Source: Streptomyces sp. SID4985
GTDB taxonomy: Bacteria > Actinomycetota > Actinomycetes > Streptomycetales > Streptomycetaceae
Length of the DNA stretch: 45,567 nucleotides
NCBI RefSeq assembly: GCF_009863025.1
Contig: NZ_WWIR01000306.1
Coordinates: 1 to 45,567, forward strand
Direction of reading: 5' to 3'
The position numbers and the translations under genes were made by a program. Each line of letters opens with the position of its first letter. The stretch's first letter is position 1. Positions 30,981 to 39,163 of this stretch are shown in pieces. The notes below the pieces were generated by a model. That model saw nothing but the letters and a program-made list of their open reading frames with translations, did no database searches and was not told the origin of the DNA.

Positions 30981-33127
30981 GCGGTATGGGGGCTGAACAC
31001 GTGGCGGGGCGGCACATGGGGGAAGGTCACATAGCGGGGCAGCACATGGAGGAAGGCCACGTAGCGGGGCACCACATGGGGGAAGCGCACATGCCTGAGC
31101 AGCATCCTGTGGTGGCCGAGCTCCTGCACCGCGCCCACCGCCTCGGCGCCGATCCCCGCAACACCAACTACGCGGGCGGCAACGCCTCCGCGAAGGGCAC
31201 CGCCCCCGACCCGGTGACCGGTGACGACACCGACCTGATGTGGGTCAAGGGCTCGGGCGGTGACCTCGGCACCCTCACGGCGGAGGGCCTCGCCGTACTG
31301 CGCCTGGACCGGCTGCGGGCACTCGTGGACGTCTATCCGGGGAAGGCCCACGAGGACGAGATGGTCGCGGCCTTCGACTACTGCCTGCACGGCAAGGGCG
31401 GTGCGGCGCCCTCCATCGACACCGCCATGCACGCCCTGGTGGACGCCCCCCACGTGGACCATCTGCACCCTGACTCCGGCATCGCCCTCGCCTGCGCGGC
31501 GGACGGCGAGAAGCTGACCGCCGAGTGTTTCGGCGACCAGGTGGTGTGGGTGCCGTGGCGGCGCCCCGGTTTCCAGTTGGGCCTGGACATCGCCCGCGTC
31601 AAGGAGGCCAACCCGCGGGCGATCGGGGTGATCCTCGGCGGCCACGGGATCACCGCCTGGGGTGCCACCTCGGCGGAGTGCGAGCGCAACGCCCTGCACA
31701 TCATCCGCACCGCCGAAGCCTTCCTCACCGCACGCGGAAAGGCGGAACCCTTCGGCCCGCCGCTCACCGGGTACGCCCCGCTGGAACCGGCCGCACGCCG
31801 GGACCGGGCCGCCGAGCTGGCCCCGACGATCCGCGCCCTCGTCTCCCGGGACCACCCCCAGGTGGGCCACTTCGACGACTCCACCGACGTCCTGGACTTC
31901 CTCTCCCGCGCCGAGCACCCGAGGCTCGCCGCGCTCGGCACCTCCTGCCCCGACCACTTCCTCCGCACGAAGGTCCGCCCCCTCGTCCTCGATCTCGCCC
32001 CGAGCACACCGCTGGACGACGTGAAGACCCGGCTCCGAGAGCTGCACGCCGCCTACCGTGAGGAGTACGCCGCCTACTACGCGCGGCACGCGGGCCCCGG
32101 CTCCCCCGCGATGCGCGGCTCGGACCCGGCGATCGTCCTCGTCCCGGGGGTCGGCATGTTCTCGTACGGCAAGGACAAGCAGACGGCCCGGGTGGCGGGT
32201 GAGTTCTACCGCAACGCGATCCGCGTGATGCGCGGGGCCGAGGCGGTGTCGTCGTACGCGCCCGTCGAGGAGCGCGAGAAGTTCCGTATCGAGTACTGGG
32301 AGTTGGAGGAGGCCAAGCTGCGGCGGCTGCCCGCGCCCCGGCCGCTGGCCACCCGGATCGCGCTGGTGACGGGCGCGGGCTCGGGCATCGGCCGCGCGAT
32401 CGCGCATCGGCTGGCCGCCGAGGGTGCCTGTGTGGTGGTGGCCGACGTCAAGGGCGCGGCGGCGGTGGCCGAGGAACTGGGCGGTCCGGACAGGGCGGTT
32501 CCCGTCGCGATGGACGTGACGAGCGAGGAGCAGACAGCCGACGCCTTCCGCCAAGCGGTCCTCGCCTTCGGCGGGGTGGACCTGGTCGTCAACAGCGCCG
32601 GGATCTCCGTGTCCAAGCCACTGCTCGAGACGACGGCGCGGGACTGGGATCTCCAGCACGACATCATGGCCCGCGGCTCCTTCCTGGTGTCCCGCGAGGC
32701 GGCCCGGGTGATGACCGCACAGCAACTCGGCGGCGACATCGTCTACATCACCTCCAAGAACGCGGTCTTCGCGGGCCCGAACAACATCGCCTACTCCGCC
32801 GCCAAGGCCGACCAGGCCCACCAAGTACGCCTTCTGGCAGCTGAGTTGGGAGAACACGGCATCCGGGTCAACGGCGTCAACCCCGATGGCGTGGTGCGCG
32901 GCTCCGGCATCTTCGCGGGCGGCTGGGGCGCGCAGCGGGCGGCGACGTACGGCATCGAGGAGGAGAAGCTCGGCGAGTTCTACGCCCAACGCACCCTGCT
33001 CAAGCGGGAGGTACTCCCCGAGCACGTGGCCAACGCGGTGTTCGCGCTGATCGGCGGAGACCTCACCCACACGACGGGCGCGCACATCCCGGTCGACGCG
33101 GGTGTGGCGGCCGCGTTCCTGCGGTGA
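30977..33127 (+). CDS. rhaD: Bifunctional rhamnulose-1-phosphate aldolase / lactaldehyde dehydrogenase
   Basis: The 716-residue fusion has an N-terminal class II aldolase domain (about 42-430) with NTNYAGGNASAKG, VDHLHPDSGIALACAADGEK and ILGGHGITAWG. This splits rhamnulose-1-phosphate into DHAP and L-lactaldehyde. The C-terminal SDR domain (about 455-716) has ALVTGAGSGIGRAIAHRL, NSAGIS and YSAAK and would oxidise the aldehyde with NAD(P). The ATG at 30977 overlaps the rhaI stop. The first 38 residues are three copies of a His/Met-rich decapeptide. Homologues usually start near MPEQHP, so the ATG at 31091 with GGGGGAAG upstream may be the real start. Its stop overlaps rhaB. Confidence 0.9.
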   Translation: MSGMGAEHVAGRHMGEGHIAGQHMEEGHVAGHHMGEAHMPEQHPVVAELLHRAHRLGADPRNTNYAGGNASAKGTAPDPVTGDDTDLMWVKGSGGDLGTLTAEGLAVLRLDRLRALVDVYPGKAHEDEMVAAFDYCLHGKGGAAPSIDTAMHALVDAPHVDHLHPDSGIALACAADGEKLTAECFGDQVVWVPWRRPGFQLGLDIARVKEANPRAIGVILGGHGITAWGATSAECERNALHIIRTAEAFLTARGKAEPFGPPLTGYAPLEPAARRDRAAELAPTIRALVSRDHPQVGHFDDSTDVLDFLSRAEHPRLAALGTSCPDHFLRTKVRPLVLDLAPSTPLDDVKTRLRELHAAYREEYAAYYARHAGPGSPAMRGSDPAIVLVPGVGMFSYGKDKQTARVAGEFYRNAIRVMRGAEAVSSYAPVEEREKFRIEYWELEEAKLRRLPAPRPLATRIALVTGAGSGIGRAIAHRLAAEGACVVVADVKGAAAVAEELGGPDRAVPVAMDVTSEEQTADAFRQAVLAFGGVDLVVNSAGISVSKPLLETTARDWDLQHDIMARGSFLVSREAARVMTAQQLGGDIVYITSKNAVFAGPNNIAYSAAKADQAHQVRLLAAELGEHGIRVNGVNPDGVVRGSGIFAGGWGAQRAATYGIEEEKLGEFYAQRTLLKREVLPEHVANAVFALIGGDLTHTTGAHIPVDAGVAAAFLR
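30998..31090 (+). repeat. 30-bp tandem repeat at the 5' end of the aldolase gene
   Basis: Three 30-bp units begin at 30998, 31028 and 31058, with a partial fourth from 31088. In the aldolase frame they encode HVAGRHMGEG, HIAGQHMEEG and HVAGHHMGEA. Every unit carries an ATG and a purine-rich GGRGGAAG that resembles a ribosome site. Unit differences are a few substitutions, with no length changes. Confidence 0.85.
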
Positions 33128-34593
33128 GCACCGGATCCGGGACGCACGCGTACGCCGCCGTCGACCTCGGCGCGTCCAGCGGGCGCGTCATGGTCGGCCG
33201 GGTAGGCCCCGGCACCCTCCACCTGACCGAGGCCCACCGCTTCCCGAACCGGCCGGTACGACTCCCCGACACCCTGCACTGGGACATCCTCGCCCTCTAC
33301 GCCGGGGTCCTCGACGGCCTGCGAGCCGCCGGACGCCTGACCCCCCTGACCTCGATCGGCATCGACTCCTGGGCCGTGGACCACGGCCTCCTCGACGCCG
33401 AAGGGGCGCTGCTCGGCAACCCGTTCCACTACCGGGACACCCGCACCGAGGGCGTCGCCGAGCGGGTGTGGGCGACGGTCCCGGCGGCGGAGCTGTACGC
33501 GCGCACGGGCATCCAGTACGCCCCGTTCAACACCCTCTACCAACTGGTCGCCGCCCAGGGTACTGCCCAACTGGGCGCCACCCAACAGGTGTTGCTGATC
33601 CCGGACCTGCTGACGTACTGGCTGACAGGCACACGCGGCACCGAACTCACCAACGTCTCCACCACGCAACTGATCGACCCCAACACCCGCACCTGGGACG
33701 GCGAGTTGGCCCGCCGACTCGGCATCGACCCGAACCTCTTCGCTCCCCTGCGCCACCCGGGCGAACCGGCCGGGCACTTGCTGCCGACCGCCCTGGCGGA
33801 GACCGGCCTGACCGGCCCGGTCCCCCTCACCACGGTCGCCTCGCACGACACGGCATCCGCCGTCGCCGCCGTTCCGGCCCGCGCCGGGGAACGGTTCGCC
33901 TACATCTGCACCGGCACCTGGTCCCTGGCGGGCCTCGAACTCGACACCCCCGTCCTCACCGAGGCGAGCCGCCGGGCCAACTTCACGAACGAACTCGGCC
34001 TGGACTCCACCGTCCGCTACCTCCACAACATCATGGGCCTCTGGCTCCTCCAGGAATGTCTGCGCGACTGGAACGAGCCGAACCTGACCCAACTCCTGTC
34101 CGGAGCAGCCGAATCAGAGCCCCTCAGGTCGGTCGTGGACGCGAGCGACCCGGCCTTCCTCGTCCCCGGCGACATGCCGCACCGCATCGCCACGGCCTGC
34201 CACGCGACCGGCCAGCCCGTACCGAAGACCCGAGCCGCCACCGTCCGCTGCGTCCTCGACTCGCTGGCCCTGGCCCACCGCCGAGCGATCCTGGACGCCC
34301 AGCGCCTCTCCAACCACCCCGTGGACGTGGTGCATTTGGTCGGCGGCGGCGCCCGCAACGCCCTCCTGTGCCAACTGACCGCCGACGCCTGCGAACTCCC
34401 CCTCATCGCCGGCCCCACCGAGGCAGCCGCCCTCGGCAACGTCCTCGTCCAGGCCCGCGCTCACGGCGACACCGGCGCTTCCCTCACCGACCTGCGCACC
34501 CTCGTGGCCGACACCCAGCCCTTGAAGCGCTACGAGCCACGGGGTGCGCCGGAGGCGTGGCGGAGGGCGGAGCGGCGACTCGGCAGGGCGTGA
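33124..34593 (+). CDS. rhaB: Rhamnulokinase
   Basis: The 489-residue FGGY-type sugar kinase phosphorylates L-rhamnulose at O1 with ATP. The N-domain starts YAAVDLGASSGRVMVGRVGP, with IGIDSWAVDHGLLDAEGALL and the substrate-side PFHYRDTRTEGV typical of RhaB. The C-domain has VASHDTASAVAAVPA, YICTGTWSLAGLELDTPVLT and VVHLVGGGARNALLCQLTAD. The GTG at 33124 overlaps the aldolase stop as GTGA, so both are coupled. It closes the catabolic operon. A tail-end ALGNVLVQARAHG matches the family and the length is normal. Confidence 0.93.
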   Translation: MSTGSGTHAYAAVDLGASSGRVMVGRVGPGTLHLTEAHRFPNRPVRLPDTLHWDILALYAGVLDGLRAAGRLTPLTSIGIDSWAVDHGLLDAEGALLGNPFHYRDTRTEGVAERVWATVPAAELYARTGIQYAPFNTLYQLVAAQGTAQLGATQQVLLIPDLLTYWLTGTRGTELTNVSTTQLIDPNTRTWDGELARRLGIDPNLFAPLRHPGEPAGHLLPTALAETGLTGPVPLTTVASHDTASAVAAVPARAGERFAYICTGTWSLAGLELDTPVLTEASRRANFTNELGLDSTVRYLHNIMGLWLLQECLRDWNEPNLTQLLSGAAESEPLRSVVDASDPAFLVPGDMPHRIATACHATGQPVPKTRAATVRCVLDSLALAHRRAILDAQRLSNHPVDVVHLVGGGARNALLCQLTADACELPLIAGPTEAAALGNVLVQARAHGDTGASLTDLRTLVADTQPLKRYEPRGAPEAWRRAERRLGRA

Positions 34594-34599
34594 CCGCAG

Positions 34600-34658
34600 C
34601 CGAGCACGCGGCCTGGCGGCCAGGGGGTCGATCGACAACGCCCCGAGCACGCGGCCTG
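34600..34658. repeat. 16-bp direct repeat after rhaB
   Basis: CCGAGCACGCGGCCTG occurs at 34600-34615 and again, identically, at 34643-34658, 43 bp apart. It lies in the short gap between convergent rhaB and the TetR gene. No element or gene explains it; a duplication left by slippage or an old insertion is possible. Confidence 0.6.
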
Positions 34659-34688
34659 CCGTGCGCCCCACGGGCAACGCCCGCCCGC

Positions 34689-35231
34689 TCAGAGGTCCGT
34701 CGCATCCGGGTAGTGGCGACGCAGTTCGCCGAGCACACGCTCGTCGGCGGACCTGACCTCCCAGTTGACGGGGATCCACAGGAGCGGGCCGGAGAAGTGG
34801 TCGGCGGCCAGGCGGGCGTCGGTGACGTGGAGGAGTCCGTGGTCGGCGAGGCGCTGGAAAGTCGCGGCCAGGGTGTCGAGGACGCGTTCGAAGCCCTGCT
34901 CGTACCAGGTGGCGCCGAGTCCGGGGAAGGTCTCCGCGGTGGCGATGATCAGGCGCCGTAGCTGGATCACCTGGGGCTGGGTGAGGGCGGTCAGGAACTG
35001 ACGGGCCAGCCGGGTCAGGTTCTCTTCCAGGGCGTCGGCGTCGGCCGGGATGTCGGCCACCAGCTCGACCATGGAGTCGACCCGGTCGGTGGTGGCCAGG
35101 ACGACCTCGGCGAACATCTTCTCCTTGTCCGCGAAGTGCTTGTAGACCGTCTGCTTGGAGACCGCGGCCCGCTTCGCGATGTCGTCCATGCTCGTCCCGC
35201 CGTACCCCTTCGGCTTCACCCGCAACGCCAT
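34689..35231 (-). CDS. TetR-family regulator, apparently lacking HTH helix 1
   Basis: The HTH is recognisable from GYGGTSMDDIAKRAAVSKQT then VYKHFADKEKMF, and the C-terminal ligand domain runs to WIPVNWEVRSADERVLGELR. The segment before GYGGTS should be a first helix such as ILDAALRVFL. Instead the frame reads SRLMALRVKPK, and no other frame supplies it. The start is uncertain: an ATG at 35231 gives 180 residues, and an ATG at 35294 would overlap the divergent DUF4287 gene. Either the N-terminus has been replaced by a rearrangement or the gene is decaying. DNA binding is doubtful. Confidence 0.7.
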   Translation of the reverse strand: MALRVKPKGYGGTSMDDIAKRAAVSKQTVYKHFADKEKMFAEVVLATTDRVDSMVELVADIPADADALEENLTRLARQFLTALTQPQVIQLRRLIIATAETFPGLGATWYEQGFERVLDTLAATFQRLADHGLLHVTDARLAADHFSGPLLWIPVNWEVRSADERVLGELRRHYPDATDL

Positions 35232-35292
35232 CAGTCGGCTCAGCCTGGGCGACCTCGCATCAAGATCACCACGAAGAGACAGGACACCGCAC

Positions 35293-35505
35293 ATGACCGA
35301 ACCGGTGAAGGGCCCCGCCGGCTACTTCCCCTCGATCGAGAAGAAGTACGGCCGCCCGATCGACGACTGGGAGGCCCTCATCCGTTCCTCGCCCCTGACC
35401 AGGCACATGGAGCTCGTCTCCTGGCTCAAGACCGAGCACGGCCTCGGCCACGGTCACGCCAACGCCCTGGTCGCCCACACCCTGGCCGAGAACAGCGGGA
35501 AGTAA
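35293..35505 (+). CDS. Small DUF4287 family protein
   Basis: The 70-residue protein matches DUF4287: GPAGYFPSIEKKYGRPIDDW, then the conserved LTRHMELVSWLKTEHGLGHG and HANALVAHTLAE. The function is unknown. It is soluble and has no signal peptide. The ATG at 35293 has AGGAC upstream. It is divergent from the truncated TetR gene, whose longest frame overlaps its first bases. Confidence 0.88.
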   Translation: MTEPVKGPAGYFPSIEKKYGRPIDDWEALIRSSPLTRHMELVSWLKTEHGLGHGHANALVAHTLAENSGK

Positions 35506-35565
35506 CCTCCGCGGACCCGGCACCGCGGGGTCCCCTGGACGGAAGGGGACCCGGGAACCCCCGCC

Positions 35566-37182
35566 TCACGGCGTCCGGTCCCGTGACGGCGGCCCCGCCA
35601 GAAGGCGATGCTCGGCGGATTCGTAGCGGCTGCGTTCCCGCTCGGCGGTGGACTTGCCGGAGAGCAGGCTGGTGAGCCACCCGGCGAGGAAGCCCGCGGG
35701 GATGGAGGCGAGGGCGGGGGTGTTGTACGGGAACCAGTCGAAGTCGGCCTCGGGGAAGGCGGCCAGGGGCGATCCGGAGACGAGGGTGGTGCCCGGGGTC
35801 AGGGCCAGGACCGTGAGCGAGCCGACGATGAGCGTGGCGAGCAGGCCCGCGCGGGTGTAGCGGCGCCAGAAGAGGGTGTAGAGGAGCGCGGGCGCGATGG
35901 CCGAGGCGCCGAGGGTGAAGGAGAGGGTCGCCAGGGGCTGGAGGCTGCGGTGCTGAGCGAGGGCCGCCACCAGGATGACGGGGATGCCGACCAGCAGGGC
36001 GCACGAGCGGGCGAGGGTGAGTTCGCGCGCCGGTGGCAGCGGGGTGGGGCGGGAGGCCGTCAGGTCGTGGGCGAGGGCGTTGGCGCAGGCGAGCGTCATG
36101 CTCGCCACGGACGCGAGGAGGGTGAGGAAGACGGCGGTGGTGACGGTGGCGAAGAGCAGGCTCTCCGAGCGGGAGAGGCCGCTGCCGAACGCCGCGCGGG
36201 CGCCGAGCAGATAGGCGGTGGTGCCGTGCGGGTCGGCCCCGGTGATCCGGGCGTGGCCGAGGAGAGCGGTGGCGCCGGTGCAGATCAGTACGAGCATCAG
36301 GATGAACAGGGTCACCGAGGAGACCGCCCAGGACATGGCCCGGCGCACCTGGCGCGGTGTTCCGGCGGTGTACATGCGCATGGTGACGTGGGGCAGGCAG
36401 GCGGCGCCCAGCACGATGGCGCACTGGGTGCTCGCCATGTCGAGGGCGGGGTGCGGGCTGCTGGAGTACTGCAGCCCCCAGCGCAGGTAGGCGGGACCGG
36501 CTCCGCTCTTGTGTGCCGCGGTGCGGAACAGGGTCTCGGTGCTCCAGCCGAAGGTGTGCAGGATCAGCCCGCTGACGACGAGGCCGGAGGCGAGAAGCAT
36601 CACCGTCTTGAAGATCTGGACGAGCGCGGTGCCCCGCATCCCGCCGAGAGCGGCGTAGCTGATCATGAGTATCCCGGCGCCGACCACGCAGCCGTTCTTC
36701 ATGGCCGGTTCGGTGAACCCCATGACGTAGGCGAGGAGTTCGCCCACACCGGCGAGCTGGACGATCATCATCGGGACGAGCGCGAGCAGGGTGACGGCGC
36801 AGGCCGCGATACGAACGCTCCGTGCGGGATGGCGGTGGCCGAGCACGTCGCCCATGGTGTAGCGGCCGGTGTTGTGGAGCGGCTCGGCGAGCAGGAACAT
36901 CAGCAGGAGCAGGGACAGTACGGCGCTGAGGGCGAGCACCACCCCGTCGTACCCGCACAGCGCGATGATGCCGCCGATGGTGAGGACGGTGGCGGCGGAG
37001 ATGTAGTCCCCCGCGATGGCGAGGCCGTTGCGCAGGGGCGAGAGGGACTTGTAGCCGGTGTAGAACTCGGCCAGGTCGTCCGCATCCGGGCCGGTGAGCA
37101 CACAGAGCAGCAGGGTCAGTGCGACGACGGAGCAGAAGGCGGCCAGGGACCAGGACTGCGCGGGACCGCTGAACTCCGTCAC
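35566..37182 (-). CDS. Solute:cation symporter, ActP-like (SSS family)
   Basis: The 538-residue sodium:solute symporter resembles cation/acetate symporter ActP and its relatives. It has about 13 membrane helices. Motifs include DLAEFYTGYKSLSPLRNGLA, IAGDYISAATVLTIGGIIAL, YAALGGMRGTALVQIFKTVM and CLPHVTMRMYTAGTPRQVRR. The substrate is probably a short carboxylate such as acetate or another monocarboxylate; this is family inference. The GTG at 37182 overlaps the DUF485 gene stop (GTGA), and AGGAAGGAGG is just upstream. Pairing with a DUF485 protein is typical of this symporter group. Confidence 0.88.
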   Translation of the reverse strand: MTEFSGPAQSWSLAAFCSVVALTLLLCVLTGPDADDLAEFYTGYKSLSPLRNGLAIAGDYISAATVLTIGGIIALCGYDGVVLALSAVLSLLLLMFLLAEPLHNTGRYTMGDVLGHRHPARSVRIAACAVTLLALVPMMIVQLAGVGELLAYVMGFTEPAMKNGCVVGAGILMISYAALGGMRGTALVQIFKTVMLLASGLVVSGLILHTFGWSTETLFRTAAHKSGAGPAYLRWGLQYSSSPHPALDMASTQCAIVLGAACLPHVTMRMYTAGTPRQVRRAMSWAVSSVTLFILMLVLICTGATALLGHARITGADPHGTTAYLLGARAAFGSGLSRSESLLFATVTTAVFLTLLASVASMTLACANALAHDLTASRPTPLPPARELTLARSCALLVGIPVILVAALAQHRSLQPLATLSFTLGASAIAPALLYTLFWRRYTRAGLLATLIVGSLTVLALTPGTTLVSGSPLAAFPEADFDWFPYNTPALASIPAGFLAGWLTSLLSGKSTAERERSRYESAEHRLLAGPPSRDRTP

Positions 37183-37613
37183 CGGCCTCCTTCCTGGTGC
37201 GCCGGGTGCGACTGGCGGACGCGGTGGATCAGCGGGTCGACGACGGACCGCGCGGAGGCTTCGTAGAGCAGGACGGCCAGCCAGGTGACGGGTATCTGCG
37301 CGAGGGCCAGCACAAGCCCGGTGGGCAGCCCGCCAGGCCCCGGACGGGTCATGAGCCCTGGCGCCTTGACCGTCAGCACGAGGAACCCGGCGAAGTAGCC
37401 CAGCGCGGTGAGGGACGGCACGCGCCGCTGCCAGCGGTAGGCACGGCGCAGCAGCCGCAGGGTACGGTGCGGGCCGGAGCGCCTGCCTGTCGGCTCCGGG
37501 CGGGACGATCCGTCTCCCTGCGACCAACTGGGTGCACGTTGGGGTGTATCGGCGGGGCCGGGATGGTCGGGCGGCGGTGGGCCGGGGGGAAACTCGGAGC
37601 TGTCGTGGGACAT
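37179..37613 (-). CDS. DUF485-like membrane protein
   Basis: The 144-residue protein begins with a Pro/Asp/Ser-rich, cytosolic-looking stretch (about 1-65). Two hydrophobic helices follow (LTALGYFAGFLVLTVKAPGL and GLVLALAQIPVTWLAVLLYE), then a polar C-terminus. This is the DUF485 layout, found next to ActP-type symporters and probably a small partner subunit. The ATG at 37613 has AGGAGA eight bases upstream; an ATG at 37652 is less likely. It overlaps the symporter start by 4 bp. Confidence 0.8.
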   Translation of the reverse strand: MSHDSSEFPPGPPPPDHPGPADTPQRAPSWSQGDGSSRPEPTGRRSGPHRTLRLLRRAYRWQRRVPSLTALGYFAGFLVLTVKAPGLMTRPGPGGLPTGLVLALAQIPVTWLAVLLYEASARSVVDPLIHRVRQSHPAHQEGGR

Positions 37614-37925
37614 TTCGGAATCTCCTGGCGGGAACTGGGTCCGAGACGGCACGGATCAGAGTCGTAGGCCCATCGCACATAGTGCGGGTCGAGGTCATGG
37701 AGTGCGCGAATATGTCGGCCGACAGGGACAGTTACCCGTGACCTTATGTCGACATGTTTCCAGCCGACGGCCGTTATCGGCCAAAGCGGGAGCAGCGGCC
37801 GCGCGGGTGCACGAGCCGCCCGTCGGCCGCTCGCCCGTTGCCCGCTCGCCCGACTGCCGCGCCGTTCAGCCTCGCGAACTCGACAACTTCTCCCGAACCT
37901 TGGCGACAGCGAACCCCCAGCACTA
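37614..37925. other. Intergenic region between the symporter operon and the remnant
   Basis: These 312 bp contain no gene that I can support. Short open frames here have no family motif. The part near 37614-37740 must contain the promoter of the DUF485/symporter operon, but no clear -35/-10 pair is visible on the minus strand. Confidence 0.4.
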
Positions 37926-38066
37926 CTAGGCCGTCGCCTTGCCGGGTACGGCGATCTCGTCGAGGCTGGTGAGCACGTCCAGCAGACGGGGCCCGGGTTC
38001 CGCGAACGCCCGCTTCACCGCGTCGGGCAACTCCTCGGCGCGGGTGACGCGGATACCGAGGAATCG
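37926..38066 (-). pseudogene. Remnant of a TPP-dependent enzyme C-terminus
   Basis: On the minus strand the frame from about 38066 to the stop at 37926 reads LGIRVTRAEELPDAVKRAFA, then EPGPRLLDVLTS. This resembles the end of pyruvate oxidase/acetolactate synthase-type TPP enzymes (GIRVTDPEDL...GPALVDV). The upstream part of the frame runs into the tRNA and has no homology. So only about 45 codons of the 3' end survive, just downstream of tRNA-Pro. No start codon fits. Confidence 0.5.
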
Positions 38067-38118
38067 CTGACCTGAGTCAGGATCGCTGGTCTCCCACCGG
38101 CCCCCAGGAATGGCGAAA

Positions 38119-38148
38119 GGCCGGTCTCGGATTGCTCCAAAACCGGCC
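38119..38148 (-). terminator. Hairpin terminator downstream of tRNA-Pro
   Basis: On the minus strand, 23 bp after the tRNA end, GGCCGGT and ACCGGCC form a 7-bp perfect stem around a 16-base loop, followed by TTTCG. It is placed as expected for transcript termination or processing of the tRNA. Confidence 0.6.
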
Positions 38149-38170
38149 CTCACCTGCGACTCTCTCGAGT

Positions 38171-38243
<73 letters not shown>

Positions 38244-38403
38244 GTGCGGTCACAGGCGGAGTGGGTCCGCGTGATCTCGCAGGTCAAACCCTACCGTACC
38301 GGCGGGGATGCTGGTGGCGGGGGCTATGTGGGGCGGGGCTGTGTGGGGTGGGGCATGTGTGGTCGCGGGGCATGTGGCGCGCGGCTAGGGGGAAGGGCGG
38401 TCC
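38244..38403. other. GT-rich low-complexity gap upstream of tRNA-Pro
   Basis: This gap precedes tRNA-Pro on the minus strand and follows the membrane-protein stop. From about 38325 to 38390 it is an irregular run of GTGGGG, GGGGC and ATGTGG units, with no gene. Its CATGTGGCG and CACATAGC words (on one strand or the other) also occur near 40380 and in the aldolase repeats. The tRNA promoter should lie near 38250-38290, where only weak elements are seen. Confidence 0.35.
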
Positions 38404-38925
38404 CTACTTGATGAGCGCGTTCGCCACCACCACGATCACGCCCAGCAGGGCGTCGCCGAGGCCGAGGAGGAGGGCGGCGGGCCAGTGGCGGCGTGAGCCG
38501 CGGGCCGTGATCACGCCCAGGGTGAAGAGGATGGCGATGTTGAGGAGGAACGCCGGTTCCTCGACCTCGGTGGGGGGCCACCAGCCCCAGCCCGCGCCCG
38601 CCAGGATGAACACCGTCGGGAGGACCGCGGCGATCAGGGGCCACTCGTTGGCGAGGGCGCGGAAGGAGGTCCAGCGGCGGCGGGGGCCGCGTTCGGCGAT
38701 GTAGTGGGCGTAGCCGTGGGCGAGGGCGGAGGCGAAGGCGGTGACGAGGACCCAGAGGGCGTCGTAGCGGCGGCTGGCGGCGGAGCTGTGGCCGTGCTGG
38801 GTGAGGGCGGCGACGAGGGAGCTGGCGAGGACCGCGCCGTAGACCCCGCCGAACAGGACGGCCTCGCGTGTGTCGTGCTGCCGGTGCGGTACGCCGGGTG
38901 CCGCCTCCACGGTGCTGTCAGCCAT
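38404..38925 (-). CDS. Small multipass membrane protein
   Basis: The 173-residue protein has four or five membrane helices: AVLFGGVYGAVLASSLVAAL, ALWVLVTAFASALAHGYAHY, WPLIAAVLPTVFILAGAGWG and FLLNIAILFTLGVITARG, with a last one near the C-terminus. I do not assign it to a named family. The ATG at 38925 (MADSTVEAAPG) was chosen because upstream codons are simple-sequence Gly/Ala repeats. It lies between tRNA-Pro and a dehydrogenase gene and faces neither clearly. The function is unknown. Confidence 0.75.
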   Translation of the reverse strand: MADSTVEAAPGVPHRQHDTREAVLFGGVYGAVLASSLVAALTQHGHSSAASRRYDALWVLVTAFASALAHGYAHYIAERGPRRRWTSFRALANEWPLIAAVLPTVFILAGAGWGWWPPTEVEEPAFLLNIAILFTLGVITARGSRRHWPAALLLGLGDALLGVIVVVANALIK

Positions 38926-39014
38926 GTCTCTCACGATCACCCGCGGGTGCGGTGGCCGCCACCCTGGCGGGCAGTCGGGCGGCACCACGCGCCGCTGCGG
39001 CCGCCGCAGTCTCT

Positions 39015-39063
39015 CGGCTCCTCCGGCCTCTCCGGCTCCTCCGGCTCCTCCGGCTCCTCCGGC
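39015..39063. repeat. 9-bp GGCTCCTCC tandem repeat
   Basis: About five copies of GGCTCCTCC (one degenerate) lie in the gap between the membrane protein and the first dehydrogenase gene. It is outside the chosen reading frames. It looks like replication slippage and has no visible signal role. Confidence 0.6.
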
Positions 39064-39094
39064 AACAAGATCGGGAATGGCCCGCACCGAACGG

Positions 39095-39121
39095 TTGACG
39101 CGTCAGCCATGTCCGTACAAA
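39095..39121 (+). promoter_or_regulatory. Possible promoter and palindrome of the Gfo/Idh/MocA gene
   Basis: A TTGACG -35 (39095-39100) overlaps the perfect 10-bp palindrome TGACGCGTCA (39096-39105). A weak TACAAA -10 (39116-39121) sits at 15-bp spacing. A repressor binding the palindrome would occlude the -35. The start codon is at 39164. Spacing is suboptimal, so this is tentative. Confidence 0.35.
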
Positions 39122-39163
39122 GGTGGCCGCGACAGGAGTGAGCCGGTCCGACGAGGGGCTGTC

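Noticed and set aside
37702..37929. Short plus-strand frames before the TPP-enzyme remnant
   Set aside because: No ribosome sites or family motifs; composition is that of non-coding DNA.
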